The notes below the pieces were generated by a model. That model was not told the origin of the DNA, ran no database searches, and saw only the letters and a program-made list of their open reading frames with translations. From NCBI GenBank assembly GCA_020832865.1, contig JAJHRJ010000001.1, positions 1-25,306 of the forward strand: a stretch of 25,306 nt of DNA, given 5' to 3'. The translations under genes and the position numbers were made by a program. How positions within the stretch are numbered: position 1 is the stretch's first letter; every line of letters starts with the position of its first letter. Below, piece by piece: positions 1 to 7,495 of the stretch. This stretch comes from Desulfurococcaceae archaeon. GTDB lineage: Archaea; Thermoproteota; Thermoprotei_A; Sulfolobales; Desulfurococcaceae.

Positions 1-380
1 ATAATGAGACTTTAATTGAGGCCTCCGCGGCTAAGAAGGAACACGGGATCTTACTCATAGTGGATCTCATCAGTAGCAGAGATCCCTACAAGAGAGCACT
101 GGAAGTTGCTAAATATGAGCCCGACGTAGTACTATTTCACGTGGGTATAAGTGTTCAGAGAGCACGTGGCGTCACAGCAGCTGAGCTCGTGGAGGAAGCT
201 GTAAGAGTGAAAGAAGAGACAAGTGTAAAAGTAGCTGTAGCTGGGGGGCTAAAAACCGGGGCTATAAAGCCCTTAGTTGAGCGAGGAGTTGACATAGTAG
301 TAGTTGGCTCAGCGATAACTTCTGCCCAGGATCCCGTAGAGGCTACGCGTAGAATTCTCGCTGAGATGGGTTTAATGTAG
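1..380 (+). CDS. hps: 3-hexulose-6-phosphate synthase, C-terminal part (5' end outside window)
   Basis: The reading frame is open from base 3 and ends in TAG at 378-380, so only the last ~125 residues are present. The sequence has the closing strands of an OMP-decarboxylase-type TIM barrel: an LLIVDLIS strand, a DVVLFHVG strand, then VKVAVAGGLK and VDIVVVGSAIT, which form the phosphate-binding end in HPS/KGPDC enzymes. In archaea this enzyme interconverts ribulose 5-phosphate (plus formaldehyde) and hexulose 6-phosphate and usually supplies pentose phosphates. The GTG at 60 lies inside the barrel (IVDLI) and is an internal valine, not a start. An OMP decarboxylase is the main alternative, but the AGGLK and GSAIT wording fits HPS better. 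The gene converges on trpS with 37 bp between them. Confidence 0.8.
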   Translation, partial: NETLIEASAAKKEHGILLIVDLISSRDPYKRALEVAKYEPDVVLFHVGISVQRARGVTAAELVEEAVRVKEETSVKVAVAGGLKTGAIKPLVERGVDIVVVGSAITSAQDPVEATRRILAEMGLM

Positions 381-417
381 ATGAGTACTCTTCAAGTAGT
401 CTTTTGTGAAGGTGTTT

Positions 418-1524
418 TTAAAAGGAGGGCTTTTTAAGTACTTTCTCAACTACATGTCTCTCAACGGCGTCTCTTAGATTATCCTGGTGAGCTCTGAGAA
501 GCTCCTTTAACATTTCTAAGGCGCGCCTCTTGCATGGGCCACACAGGATTCTCCCAGTAATACACTCTTGGCGAATCTCCTCTAATTGCTTATCGTCTTT
601 AACGAGGTGGTATGTGTAGAGCTCAAATACTGTGCACTTCCACGGCTCACCCCCCATTCTTCTTTGCTCCTCAGCTGTAGCACGCCCCCCTGTTAGTGCA
701 TTCATGACTTTTTTCTCGAGGAGCTCTATTGGCTCATTTAGGTGAATTGCGTACTCCGGCCTACTTTTACTCATTTTGTTTCCGTCAAGACCTCTAATTA
801 GCCTGTGATATAGTGATGCAGGCCTCTCAAATCCCAGCTCGTGTTTAAATCTATCTGCTAAGTCTCTCGCAAGCCTAATATGTGGATCCTGGTCAATGCC
901 CACAGGGACGACTACGTACTTATAGCCACCGAACTCGTCAAGCTGTAAGTGGAGTATATCTGCTACCTGAGTGAGAGCAGATATTATTTTCGCCGGTGCG
1001 AGGTCTCCGTAAATAGCCTCCATTTCAGCCTGAGTAACCTTCCTTGAGAACATTTGAATGAGCCTATAGTAGTTACTGGGCATCTCTGTTTGATAGTAGA
1101 ATTCTGCTCTCTCGGGGTCTATACCCCACGCTATAGCGTGAGCTACGAAGTCAAAGCCGCGTTGAATAACATCACTCCTACTTTCACGTCTCACAGTATA
1201 CGCCTCAGCATCCGCTATGGCTACTTTAATAAAAGCCCCCTTCTCCTGAAAGTACTTGAGCTCCTCGTAAACCATGGCTGTACCTAGGTGAGGATAGCCG
1301 CTAGGCATAAAGCCTGTTAAGACGGCTGTCTTCTCCCCACGTGAGAACATGTTAAGCCACAAGTCGAGATCCCTGTGCCCAAATACGACTCTACGAGTAA
1401 AGTAAAAGTGGTCTACTATGTACTGAGTTAGCAGTTTCTCTATGGGTGTTATGCCGAACTCCTCCATTAATTTCTCGTAGTCCTCAATAGCGTAATGACC
1501 CCACGGATCCAGCCTGATACTCAC
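418..1524 (-). CDS. trpS: Tryptophanyl-tRNA synthetase (archaeal type)
   Basis: Class I aminoacyl-tRNA synthetase that charges tRNA-Trp in the cytoplasm; 368 residues, normal for archaeal TrpRS. Visible motifs are the HIGH-type signature PSGYPHLG at residues 74-81, a Rossmann fold with KVAIADAEAYTVRR near 100-113, the substrate-pocket segment VVPVGIDQDPHIRLARD near 205-221 and a perfect KMSKS at 250-254. The N-terminal extension (about 1-65) is typical of the archaeal/eukaryotic form. A C-x6-C-x2-C cluster near residue 325 may bind metal. The GTG start at 1522-1524 is preceded by GGTGATC at about 1530-1536. The leader upstream contains a hairpin (1556-1578) and a TATA-like element (1622-1632). 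Confidence 0.95.
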   Translation of the reverse strand: MSIRLDPWGHYAIEDYEKLMEEFGITPIEKLLTQYIVDHFYFTRRVVFGHRDLDLWLNMFSRGEKTAVLTGFMPSGYPHLGTAMVYEELKYFQEKGAFIKVAIADAEAYTVRRESRSDVIQRGFDFVAHAIAWGIDPERAEFYYQTEMPSNYYRLIQMFSRKVTQAEMEAIYGDLAPAKIISALTQVADILHLQLDEFGGYKYVVVPVGIDQDPHIRLARDLADRFKHELGFERPASLYHRLIRGLDGNKMSKSRPEYAIHLNEPIELLEKKVMNALTGGRATAEEQRRMGGEPWKCTVFELYTYHLVKDDKQLEEIRQECITGRILCGPCKRRALEMLKELLRAHQDNLRDAVERHVVEKVLKKPSF

Positions 1525-1555
1525 GCAGGGATCACCTGTGGATTATTAAGTCCAT

Positions 1556-1578
1556 GAAAGCTCGGTCCCGGAGCTCTC
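1556..1578 (-). promoter_or_regulatory. Hairpin in the trpS 5' leader
   Basis: Read on the minus strand, GAGAGCTC (1578-1571) pairs with GAGCTTTC (1563-1556): eight pairs including one G-U, with a 7-nt loop. It lies between the TATA-like sequence at 1622-1632 and the trpS ribosome site. If that TATA is used, transcription would begin near 1600 and the hairpin would be in a ~75-nt leader. No function is known to me. Confidence 0.35.
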
Positions 1579-1672
1579 TATCATCACTCAACCTGGACTA
1601 GGACTCCTCACAGCTAAACTAAATAATATATGTTTCGTGCTTAAGAACTTGCAACATTTGAATTAACTCGCT

Positions 1673-3496
1673 TCACGTTGTTATAGTCTTAGCCAGCCCT
1701 GGCGGCGTATCCACTGGTAAGCCTTTTGCGACTCCAATATGATACGCTAACAGCTGAAGAGGTATTGTCGCTACCATAGGGTACATGTATCTCTCAACCT
1801 GAGGTAAGTTGATCACAGCGTGCTTCGTGTTAGCAGTGATCTCGAGTGTGAAGATTCTCGCGTACTTGTTCTCAACCTCTCTTAGCACTTTGAAGAATAA
1901 GTGCTTAGCTGACTCCTCTATGGGTTCTATCAGTATTATTGGAAGCCCCAGAGCTGAGAGAGCTAGTGGCCCGTGTCTAAGTTCTCCAAGCTGTAATCCC
2001 TCTGCGTGCGTAAGTGCGGCCTCTTTTAGCTTCAATGCACCCTCTAGAGCTACTGGGTAAGCGATTCCGCTTGCTGCTAAGTACATGTTCTTGTACTCGT
2101 AGACCTCTTGTGCAAGCTTTGCTATTTTAGAGTCATAGTCTGGAATAAGGTCTTTTACTTTATCAGCCAAATTTCTAATGGAGCTCAAGATCTCTCTATA
2201 CTCGCTACTCGTCAGCTTCCCAGTGTATATTCCAGTGTAAGATGATAACATTAGAAAGCCCGCGAGAGTAGACACAAAGGTTTTTGTAGCAGGCACAGCT
2301 ATTTCTGGCCCAGCACCTATAGGCAAGTACACGTTGGATTCAAGTGCTAGTCTAGAGCCGACATTGTTAGTTACACCAACTATGACTGCTCCATGCTGCT
2401 TAGCCAGTTTAACACTAGTTATAACATCCGCTGTTTCACCACTCTGACTCACAGCTATTATAACAGTACCCGTCTCTACGCTTTCAAGTAGCGAGTAGGG
2501 GAACTCAGCGGCTGAGATAACGTTTACACTGAGACCCGCTAGCTCGCTGAAGTAATACGTTGAGATCATGGCTGCATGTAGGCTTGTTCCTGTGCCAGTG
2601 ACAAAGACCTTCTTAGCGCCCTGAATGATCATAGCTGCAAGTCTAAGGTACTTCTCCATTATTGTTAATGGCACTCTTTTTAAGGCCTCTGGGATCTCAT
2701 ATATCTCTTTGATCATGTAGTGAGGGAAGCCCCCTTTCTCCGCGTACTCAGCTACGTATTTCACTCTCTTAGCTTGTAACTGCCCGAGCTCTACTTTTCC
2801 ACCACTAACAGCACTGTAGAAGTCAACAGCATCCCTGTATACAACTCCGACAATTCCATCTTCAAGTATGTAGGCTACTTCCGCGAAACCATACAGAGAC
2901 GGCAAGTCACTTGAGACATAAATGCAGCTCTTATCAGCTGAAAATCCAACTACGAGGGGCTGTCCACTATGAACTAAAAGGATGCTTCTCGTAGAGGAGT
3001 CTAGAAATGCTAAGGAGTACATACCGCGGAGCTCTTTTACTATTCTTAATAGGGCTTCTACTCTATTACTAGTTGTCTTTAAGTACTCCTCTAGTAAGTG
3101 AACAGCCACCTCGGTGTCTGTTCTAGATGAGAATACATGGCCGAGCTTTTCAAGCTTGCTCTTAACCTCCTCGTAGTTCTCTATAATTCCATCTCCGGCA
3201 ACGGCAATTCTCCGTGTACAGTCTACAAATGGGTGTGTATTCTCGTATACAGGCCAACCTCTACTAGCATAGCGTGTGTGCCCTAGTGCTATGTCGGAGT
3301 CTATGTTCACGAGATCTAGGCTTTTTGAGACACTCTCTACGTGTCCAGGAGCCTTTCTCACCTCCAGGAGATCTCCTCGTAGAAAAGCAACACCAGCCCC
3401 GTCATACCCCCTATAAGTGAGTCTACGTAAACCCTCATATATAGCTCCTCTAGGAATCTTAGTATCTTTACAGATCACGGCGAATATTCCGCCCAC
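1673..3496 (-). CDS. glmS: GlmS-like glucosamine-6-phosphate synthase lacking the glutaminase cysteine
   Basis: Full-length (607 residues) homolog of glutamine:fructose-6-phosphate amidotransferase, which makes glucosamine 6-phosphate for amino sugars. Residues 1-230 are the N-terminal nucleophile (class II glutaminase) domain and about 285-607 the two SIS isomerase domains. The isomerase side looks intact: SQSGETADV, LEGALKLKEAALTHAEG, ELRHGPLAL and a C-terminal LAKTIT with the lysine equivalent to E. coli K603. The glutaminase side is not: the protein begins M-G-G-I where active enzymes have M-C-G-I; the oxyanion HNG is G-D102-G; the R-W-A-T-H stretch is R-Y-A-S-R. TAA directly precedes the GTG start (3494-3496), so no earlier start could restore a cysteine. 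A GGTGA lies at 3507-3511. I infer an ammonia-using, or partner-dependent, enzyme. Confidence 0.9.
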   Translation of the reverse strand: MGGIFAVICKDTKIPRGAIYEGLRRLTYRGYDGAGVAFLRGDLLEVRKAPGHVESVSKSLDLVNIDSDIALGHTRYASRGWPVYENTHPFVDCTRRIAVAGDGIIENYEEVKSKLEKLGHVFSSRTDTEVAVHLLEEYLKTTSNRVEALLRIVKELRGMYSLAFLDSSTRSILLVHSGQPLVVGFSADKSCIYVSSDLPSLYGFAEVAYILEDGIVGVVYRDAVDFYSAVSGGKVELGQLQAKRVKYVAEYAEKGGFPHYMIKEIYEIPEALKRVPLTIMEKYLRLAAMIIQGAKKVFVTGTGTSLHAAMISTYYFSELAGLSVNVISAAEFPYSLLESVETGTVIIAVSQSGETADVITSVKLAKQHGAVIVGVTNNVGSRLALESNVYLPIGAGPEIAVPATKTFVSTLAGFLMLSSYTGIYTGKLTSSEYREILSSIRNLADKVKDLIPDYDSKIAKLAQEVYEYKNMYLAASGIAYPVALEGALKLKEAALTHAEGLQLGELRHGPLALSALGLPIILIEPIEESAKHLFFKVLREVENKYARIFTLEITANTKHAVINLPQVERYMYPMVATIPLQLLAYHIGVAKGLPVDTPPGLAKTITT

Positions 3497-3529
3497 TTAT
3501 ACTTCACCAGTATTTAGCCAGTTACAGTC

Positions 3530-3545
3530 TCTTTCACGTGAAAGA
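3530..3545. promoter_or_regulatory. 16-bp perfect palindrome in the glmS promoter
   Basis: TCTTTCACGTGAAAGA is its own reverse complement over all 16 bases. On the minus strand a TATA-like TATTTTAAG (3565-3557) would place transcription start near 3535, inside the palindrome, with the glmS GTG about 34 nt further on. That placement suits a repressor operator. I found no second perfect copy by eye. The binding protein is unknown. Confidence 0.45.
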
Positions 3546-3633
3546 AATCTTAAGAGCTTAAAATACGCATTTTTAGTCATAGTGGAGCATGCTCTTTGAG
3601 AACAGTGTAAACTAGGTAATTTATTGGTGTTTT

Positions 3634-4254
3634 ATGGTGAGTAGATACACAATTATACAGGTATACTTGAGAAGTAAACCTAATCGAGAAGTTCTTAAAA
3701 CACTAAGTAGCCTTTACAGTGAAATCTCTGCTACCGTTGAAGACCGCAGAGGCCTAGTCTACTCGCCTCTACCCTGGCTAATTCTACTACTATCTAATGG
3801 TATGAGTGAAACTGAACATAGAGATCTGTTTCAACGTATTAGGTCAGAAACCAGTATTGAAGCTAGAATGGCTTCTACTATTAGTGTAAACCCTGTTCAC
3901 GCCGTATTAACAGCAACAAGGATGCTCACAGTCCACGAATATTACTTTCAAGGCGGCACTGAGAGCCCTTATACAATGGGAATTTTCACCTTAAAGCAAG
4001 CTGAGAATCAACGGGATATCCTTTCCGAGATAACTACACGGCTGAGAACACACTTCGATGTTTCTCGACTAATTCTCAGCACTGGAAGCTTACCTCTAAG
4101 TGTAAGCCTAGAGAGAGTAGTAGGTGTTCTGAGAGAGAACAGTGTAGACTACATCCGAGGTCTTCTAAGACACGTGAATATCGGAGTAGGTGTTGACTAC
4201 AGAGCTCTCGACGCGCTAAGCAAAGCCGAGGAAAACCTACTACGAGGTGATTAA
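3634..4254 (+). CDS. Divergent GTP cyclohydrolase III-like protein (uncertain)
   Basis: 206 residues. I see two halves that resemble the two GGDEF-like repeats of archaeal GTP cyclohydrolase III (the first step to F420/riboflavin in some archaea). GLVYSPLPWLILLLSNGM followed by a helix and TISVNPVHAVLTATRML matches the first repeat. HVNIGVGVDYRALDALSKAEENLLRG at the C-terminus matches the GIGIG...DASNLADIGLEKIRG end of the second. It is shorter than the usual ~250-270 residues, and the N-terminal metal-binding aspartate (VQID) is missing: the sequence reads IIQVYLRSK. If the relation is right, this copy may be inactive or have changed function. The ATG start has GGTG about 5 nt upstream (3625-3628). 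The stop overlaps the 3' end of the small minus-strand ORF by 4 nt. Confidence 0.5.
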   Translation: MVSRYTIIQVYLRSKPNREVLKTLSSLYSEISATVEDRRGLVYSPLPWLILLLSNGMSETEHRDLFQRIRSETSIEARMASTISVNPVHAVLTATRMLTVHEYYFQGGTESPYTMGIFTLKQAENQRDILSEITTRLRTHFDVSRLILSTGSLPLSVSLERVVGVLRENSVDYIRGLLRHVNIGVGVDYRALDALSKAEENLLRGD

Positions 4255-4508
4255 GTGTACTCTTGTCTGTTTAATGTGGATGTAGAGGACTTCACTCTAA
4301 GTTCTAATACCAATACTATTATCGAGATCGCTACAGCTATGAGTACTAATATTAGAGGCGCCGGTAAATTTGCAAATAACTGTTGCCAGAGACTAGGAGA
4401 TGTACTTGTCTGAGTAGATTCAAAAGGCTTCTGCTTCTCAAATGGTGTAATCGGAGTAAAGCTAGAGAGAGCAACACACACTATTTCTCGAGTAGTAAAC
4501 AACGCCAC
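4251..4508 (-). CDS. Small single-span membrane protein, unknown
   Basis: 85 residues from a GTG start at 4506-4508. The only clear feature is one hydrophobic segment, PLILVLIAVAISIIVLVLEL, near residues 50-69, followed by a short R/K/S/T-rich tail; the region before it is polar and has Gln and Trp. That layout fits a membrane-anchored small protein. I recognise no family. It converges on, and overlaps by 4 nt, the GTP cyclohydrolase III-like gene. The frame is open only five codons upstream of the GTG. It could be a chance frame, but the clean membrane span, the lack of a better frame and the codon choice favour a real gene. Confidence 0.4.
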   Translation of the reverse strand: MALFTTREIVCVALSSFTPITPFEKQKPFESTQTSTSPSLWQQLFANLPAPLILVLIAVAISIIVLVLELRVKSSTSTLNRQEYT

Positions 4509-4644
4509 GCGGCTACACCACTAGTTAATAAAAGATCAGATCTAGGGGCCCGCTCATTCTGCTTATCACAGGTAATACCGCTCATCACTCATGACTAAAT
4601 ACGCTATTAAACACTTAAAAGACTTAGCTATGGGTTTTACTGCT

Positions 4645-4944
4645 TTACTGCCCCCTATAGTGCTCTTCTCTCGGCTCAATAATAGCTAATTTTCCGAGAG
4701 AACCCTCTCTTCGCGCTATTTGAATATACATGTTAATTACTTTAAGAGACTGCTCAACTTCCTCGTAGTAGAAACAACTTGAAGTTATAGTTAAGCCATT
4801 TACTAAGTATAGGATTATTCTCTTAAAGTTTCTCCTGTCACAGTCCTGGATCTCAGCTCTCTCAGCTAATCCTATCATTGCTAAGGACTCAATGTGTCTC
4901 AGTGAGCAGTTGTCTGTGCACGTAATATACCGCTCTATACTCAC
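4645..4944 (-). CDS. Hypothetical small protein
   Basis: 99 residues from a GTG start at 4942-4944. It has a Cys pair (C9, C13) in the N-terminal CTDNC stretch, further cysteines near 35 and 57, a predicted beta segment (FKRIILYLVNGLTITSSCFYY) and a helix (EEVEQSLKVINMYIQIARREG). I do not recognise it. It is divergent from cdvB across a 91-bp spacer, so the two could share a control region. No competing frame of similar quality exists here. Confidence 0.5.
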   Translation of the reverse strand: MSIERYITCTDNCSLRHIESLAMIGLAERAEIQDCDRRNFKRIILYLVNGLTITSSCFYYEEVEQSLKVINMYIQIARREGSLGKLAIIEPREEHYRGQ

Positions 4945-4989
4945 CGTGAAAACACCCGTGGATAACTAGGTATCTATAAGGTCTCATCC

Positions 4990-4997
4990 TTTAAAAG
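4990..4997 (+). promoter_or_regulatory. TATA box for the cdvB paralog
   Basis: TTTAAAAG lies 46 nt before the cdvB ATG, placing the start of transcription near 5018. GGTGA follows at 5021-5025 as the ribosome site. Inference from archaeal promoter spacing. Confidence 0.4.
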
Positions 4998-5035
4998 CGT
5001 AGTTAGAGGCATTGAGGTAGTGGTGAAGGGTCAAT

Positions 5036-5665
5036 ATGGCTTGGAATAGGCAAGAGACTATTAGTGATAAAATCAGAAAGCTGTTTACCAATGAGACGGA
5101 GTCCCTTGAAAAGAGAGCTATTATTGCACAGTACAGAATAAAAACAGCACTGGGTAGAATCACAAACTACGTTGAGAAGCTCTCTGAGAGAGACAAGGTA
5201 CTATTCGAGAACATTGTAGAGTCCCTCTTAAAGAAGGACGAAATGAGGGCAAAAATGTACGCTAAGGAGGTGGCAGAGATTAGAAAGATAAGTAAACAGC
5301 TACTAACAGTTCAATACGCACTAGAAAACGCGCTGTTAAAGTTAGAGACATTCCTCATTTATGGTGGCGCAGTCTCTGAGGTTAAACCAGTACTAGGAGT
5401 ACTAAGAGAGGCTGTTGGAATAGTGAAGAACGTTGCGCCCGACGTGTGGATTGAGCTACAGGTAGCATCAAGGGAGCTTGAGGCGGTCATTGGTGCAAGT
5501 ACAGTGGACTTATCACTAGATGTAGGCACAGGGCTTGACAGTGAGGCCAAGGTAATACTCGAAGAGGCGAAGATCATTGCAGAGCAGAAGATGAGAGAGA
5601 AGTTTGCTGAGCTACCGAAGATTCCTGTGAGTGAGAGTGAACAGGCAAAAACTCAGGCGGCGTGA
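5036..5665 (+). CDS. cdvB: ESCRT-III-like cell division protein (CdvB paralog)
   Basis: 209 residues, mostly helical and charged, with the Snf7-like ESCRT-III core over about residues 15-170 (KIRKLF...ESLEKRAIIAQYRIKTALGRI; EMRAKMYAKEVAEIRKISKQLLTVQYALENALLKLE). In crenarchaea such proteins polymerise at the division site and are remodelled by the CdvC/Vps4 ATPase. The acidic linker (VDLSLDVGTGLDSEAKVILEEA) and a proline motif ELPKIP at 192-197 resemble the MIM2 tail that binds the CdvC MIT domain. No winged-helix domain follows, so it resembles CdvB1/B2-type paralogs rather than CdvA-binding CdvB. cdvA and cdvC are not in the window, so this is a stand-alone copy. The ATG start is preceded by GGTGA. 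Confidence 0.85.
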   Translation: MAWNRQETISDKIRKLFTNETESLEKRAIIAQYRIKTALGRITNYVEKLSERDKVLFENIVESLLKKDEMRAKMYAKEVAEIRKISKQLLTVQYALENALLKLETFLIYGGAVSEVKPVLGVLREAVGIVKNVAPDVWIELQVASRELEAVIGASTVDLSLDVGTGLDSEAKVILEEAKIIAEQKMREKFAELPKIPVSESEQAKTQAA

Positions 5666-5667
5666 AT

Positions 5668-6192
5668 TTAGCCTCTTAGTTTAGGCAGAAAGCTCAGCCT
5701 TCTACTCAATATAATCTCGAATATTTTTAACGAGTTTTTAACCTCATTAAGCTTGTCTCTGTACTGTTCTCTGTCAGCTGGATTTATTGCGACATTTACC
5801 CTTCTAGACTTTACTCTCAGAAACTCTGGGGAAATCTCAATTAACCCCTTTCTCGTCTTTATAGAGACAACTCTATTAGTGGTGTTCACGCTTAATACTA
5901 CGTGTTCAGGCCTCGTCCTTGTAACTACCACTTCTTCGTTGTTAACTTTAAATATGTAAGTGTACGGTGCAACCTGTATAATTTCAGATGGCGTTAGAGA
6001 GGCTCTTTGTGAAATAGACTCTAATATCCTGGCTAACTCCTCCAGCAACAATACTACACGTGCAGCTAGACTAAGGACTTTGGGGTTTTCTTCGCCTCTC
6101 TTAGCTCCAAAAACACCTGTTCTAATACGCGAAGTCGTGTCTCTTAGTATACTTACACCCGATTTAAGGGTTTCAGCTATATTTAACGACAT
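5668..6192 (-). CDS. Hypothetical protein downstream of the PurM-like gene
   Basis: 174 residues from the ATG at 6190-6192, which has GAGAGGG just upstream; an in-frame GTG at 6225 would add 11 residues and overlap the preceding gene by 10 nt. The N-terminal part (to ~75) is helical and charged. The middle looks like a beta sandwich (YTYIFKVNNEEVVVTRTRPEHVVLSVN), and the C-terminus is a basic helix (RDKLNEVKNSLKIFEIILSRRL). I do not recognise a family. It is the last gene of a minus-strand run and ends 2 bp from the cdvB stop, so its mRNA would run antisense into cdvB unless terminated. Confidence 0.6.
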   Translation of the reverse strand: MSLNIAETLKSGVSILRDTTSRIRTGVFGAKRGEENPKVLSLAARVVLLLEELARILESISQRASLTPSEIIQVAPYTYIFKVNNEEVVVTRTRPEHVVLSVNTTNRVVSIKTRKGLIEISPEFLRVKSRRVNVAINPADREQYRDKLNEVKNSLKIFEIILSRRLSFLPKLRG

Positions 6193-6215
6193 TTTAACCC
6201 TCTCTTCCACTTTAG

Positions 6216-7175
6216 CTATCTCCACAGCTTATATATCTCATCAACGATGTCTCTATTAATAACCTCTACTGGTTTAGAGTTCTTTTGTAAATAGACTTTT
6301 CCGCAACCACTCTTAACACTACCCACTAGACTATATGGTTTATTTAGAGTGCTCAGAGCTTCTTCAAATACTCTTCTGTAATGCTCTGGGACAGTTGCTA
6401 CTACGCAACCACTACTTAGGAGTTTTAGAGGGTCTAGACTCACAGCCTCTGTAACCGCTTTAACCACGGGGTCTACATGTATGTGCTCCACGTTAATTAC
6501 GATGTCCTTATTACTAGCAACAGCTATCTCACGGGATGCCTGTAGAACACCCCCCTCTGTTGCGTCGTGCATAGTATTTACGTAGTCTCTAATTTTCAAC
6601 GCGATTTTTACAACACTAATATCGTGAATAAAGCCTTTAGCGTGCTCAACAGTCCTCTTATCAATTCCCCTCTCTATTAGTAGCTGCTCAAAATCCCACG
6701 CTATGACGCCCGCGCCTTCTCCACCTATTCTACCTATAAAGTAAACTAAGTCTCCTTCTTTAGCATCACGCGTTAATATAACTCTAGACGTGGTGTAGCC
6801 TATAGCGGTCATAGATACTATTGGTCTATTTAGCCCAGGAGTATACTCCGTGTGTCCACCCACAACTACACCGTCGATCTCTCGTAGAGCCCAGCCCATA
6901 TCCTTAAATATCTCCTCAGCACTCTCAGCACTATAATTCTCTGGTAGTAACACTACGGGTAAAAACCATCTTGGCTTAACACCTCTCACGGCGATGTCGT
7001 TAGCTGCGACGTGTACAGATAAGTAACCTATACGCCTCACCCCAGCTGTTATAGGGTCACTGTGGACCACTAGAAAGCCGTCTCTAACCCTAATAACTGC
7101 AGCGTCTTCTCCCTGAGCAGGCCCTACAATCACGTCTACGTCATTTAAGACAAGATTCCGGAGTAATTCTGCCAT
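6216..7175 (-). CDS. PurM/HypE-like (AIR synthase-related) protein
   Basis: 319 residues with the two-part AIR synthase fold. The N-terminal half has GPAQGEDAAVIRVRDGFLVVHSDP and VHVAANDIAVRGVKPRWFLPVVLLP; the C-terminal half has KEGDLVYFIGRIGGEGAGV, HDATEGGVLQASREIAVAS and LKLLSSGCVVATVP. Members of this superfamily (PurM, PurL, ThiL, SelD, HypE) use ATP to activate a carbonyl or carboxylate. The arrangement is closest to the archaeal HypE-like group, but true HypE ends in a catalytic cysteine and this protein ends IYKLWR, so a hydrogenase-maturation role is not supported. The start at 7175 is ATG. It lies 37 bp after the zinc protein and overlaps or abuts the next gene, suggesting one transcript. 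Confidence 0.8.
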   Translation of the reverse strand: MAELLRNLVLNDVDVIVGPAQGEDAAVIRVRDGFLVVHSDPITAGVRRIGYLSVHVAANDIAVRGVKPRWFLPVVLLPENYSAESAEEIFKDMGWALREIDGVVVGGHTEYTPGLNRPIVSMTAIGYTTSRVILTRDAKEGDLVYFIGRIGGEGAGVIAWDFEQLLIERGIDKRTVEHAKGFIHDISVVKIALKIRDYVNTMHDATEGGVLQASREIAVASNKDIVINVEHIHVDPVVKAVTEAVSLDPLKLLSSGCVVATVPEHYRRVFEEALSTLNKPYSLVGSVKSGCGKVYLQKNSKPVEVINRDIVDEIYKLWR

Positions 7176-7212
7176 GAGATGCCACTCGAGTTTTCCCGCT
7201 TTCAGCGCTTAT

Positions 7213-7482
7213 TCACCTCGACATTGCTCCATGAGTTTTCTTTAAGCACTCAACGCAGATATATTCTAGTTGTGACACCTTTACGAGGCAGTCCTCACAG
7301 CAGTGTCTTCCACACGAAATACACGTAGCTATGGAGAGACTTCTCTTACACACTTCACATAGCGTTGCCTCGCACACAGTGCAAATACCACTCTCAGCGA
7401 CGTAGTCTTCTCGGCATACTTTCCTGCCGCAAATTCTACACGTATACTCCGCAGGCTTATAGCTGCAGACTTCGCAACTCAA
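7213..7482 (-). CDS. Cysteine-rich zinc-binding protein (seven CxxC pairs)
   Basis: 89 residues with 16 cysteines. CxxC pairs lie at 3/6, 15/18, 34/37, 42/45, 54/57, 62/65 and 76/79, with extra cysteines at 23 and 61 and a histidine at 60. The spacing, with aromatic residues before several pairs (AEYTCRICGRKVC, LEYICVEC), resembles treble-clef/B-box or HIT-type zinc fingers in a cross-brace arrangement; three or four zinc sites are likely. Such modules usually mediate protein contacts. TTG at 7480-7482 is the only possible start, as an in-frame TGA lies three codons upstream. It begins 13 bp after the TatD-like gene and is probably co-transcribed with it and with the PurM-like gene. Confidence 0.75.
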   Translation of the reverse strand: MSCEVCSYKPAEYTCRICGRKVCREDYVAESGICTVCEATLCEVCKRSLSIATCISCGRHCCEDCLVKVSQLEYICVECLKKTHGAMSR

Positions 7483-7495
7483 GGAGTATCAATCC

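Noticed and set aside
4383..4598. Plus-strand frame rich in Arg and Ser
   Set aside because: It is opposite the small membrane-protein frame and has no motif; looks like a shadow.
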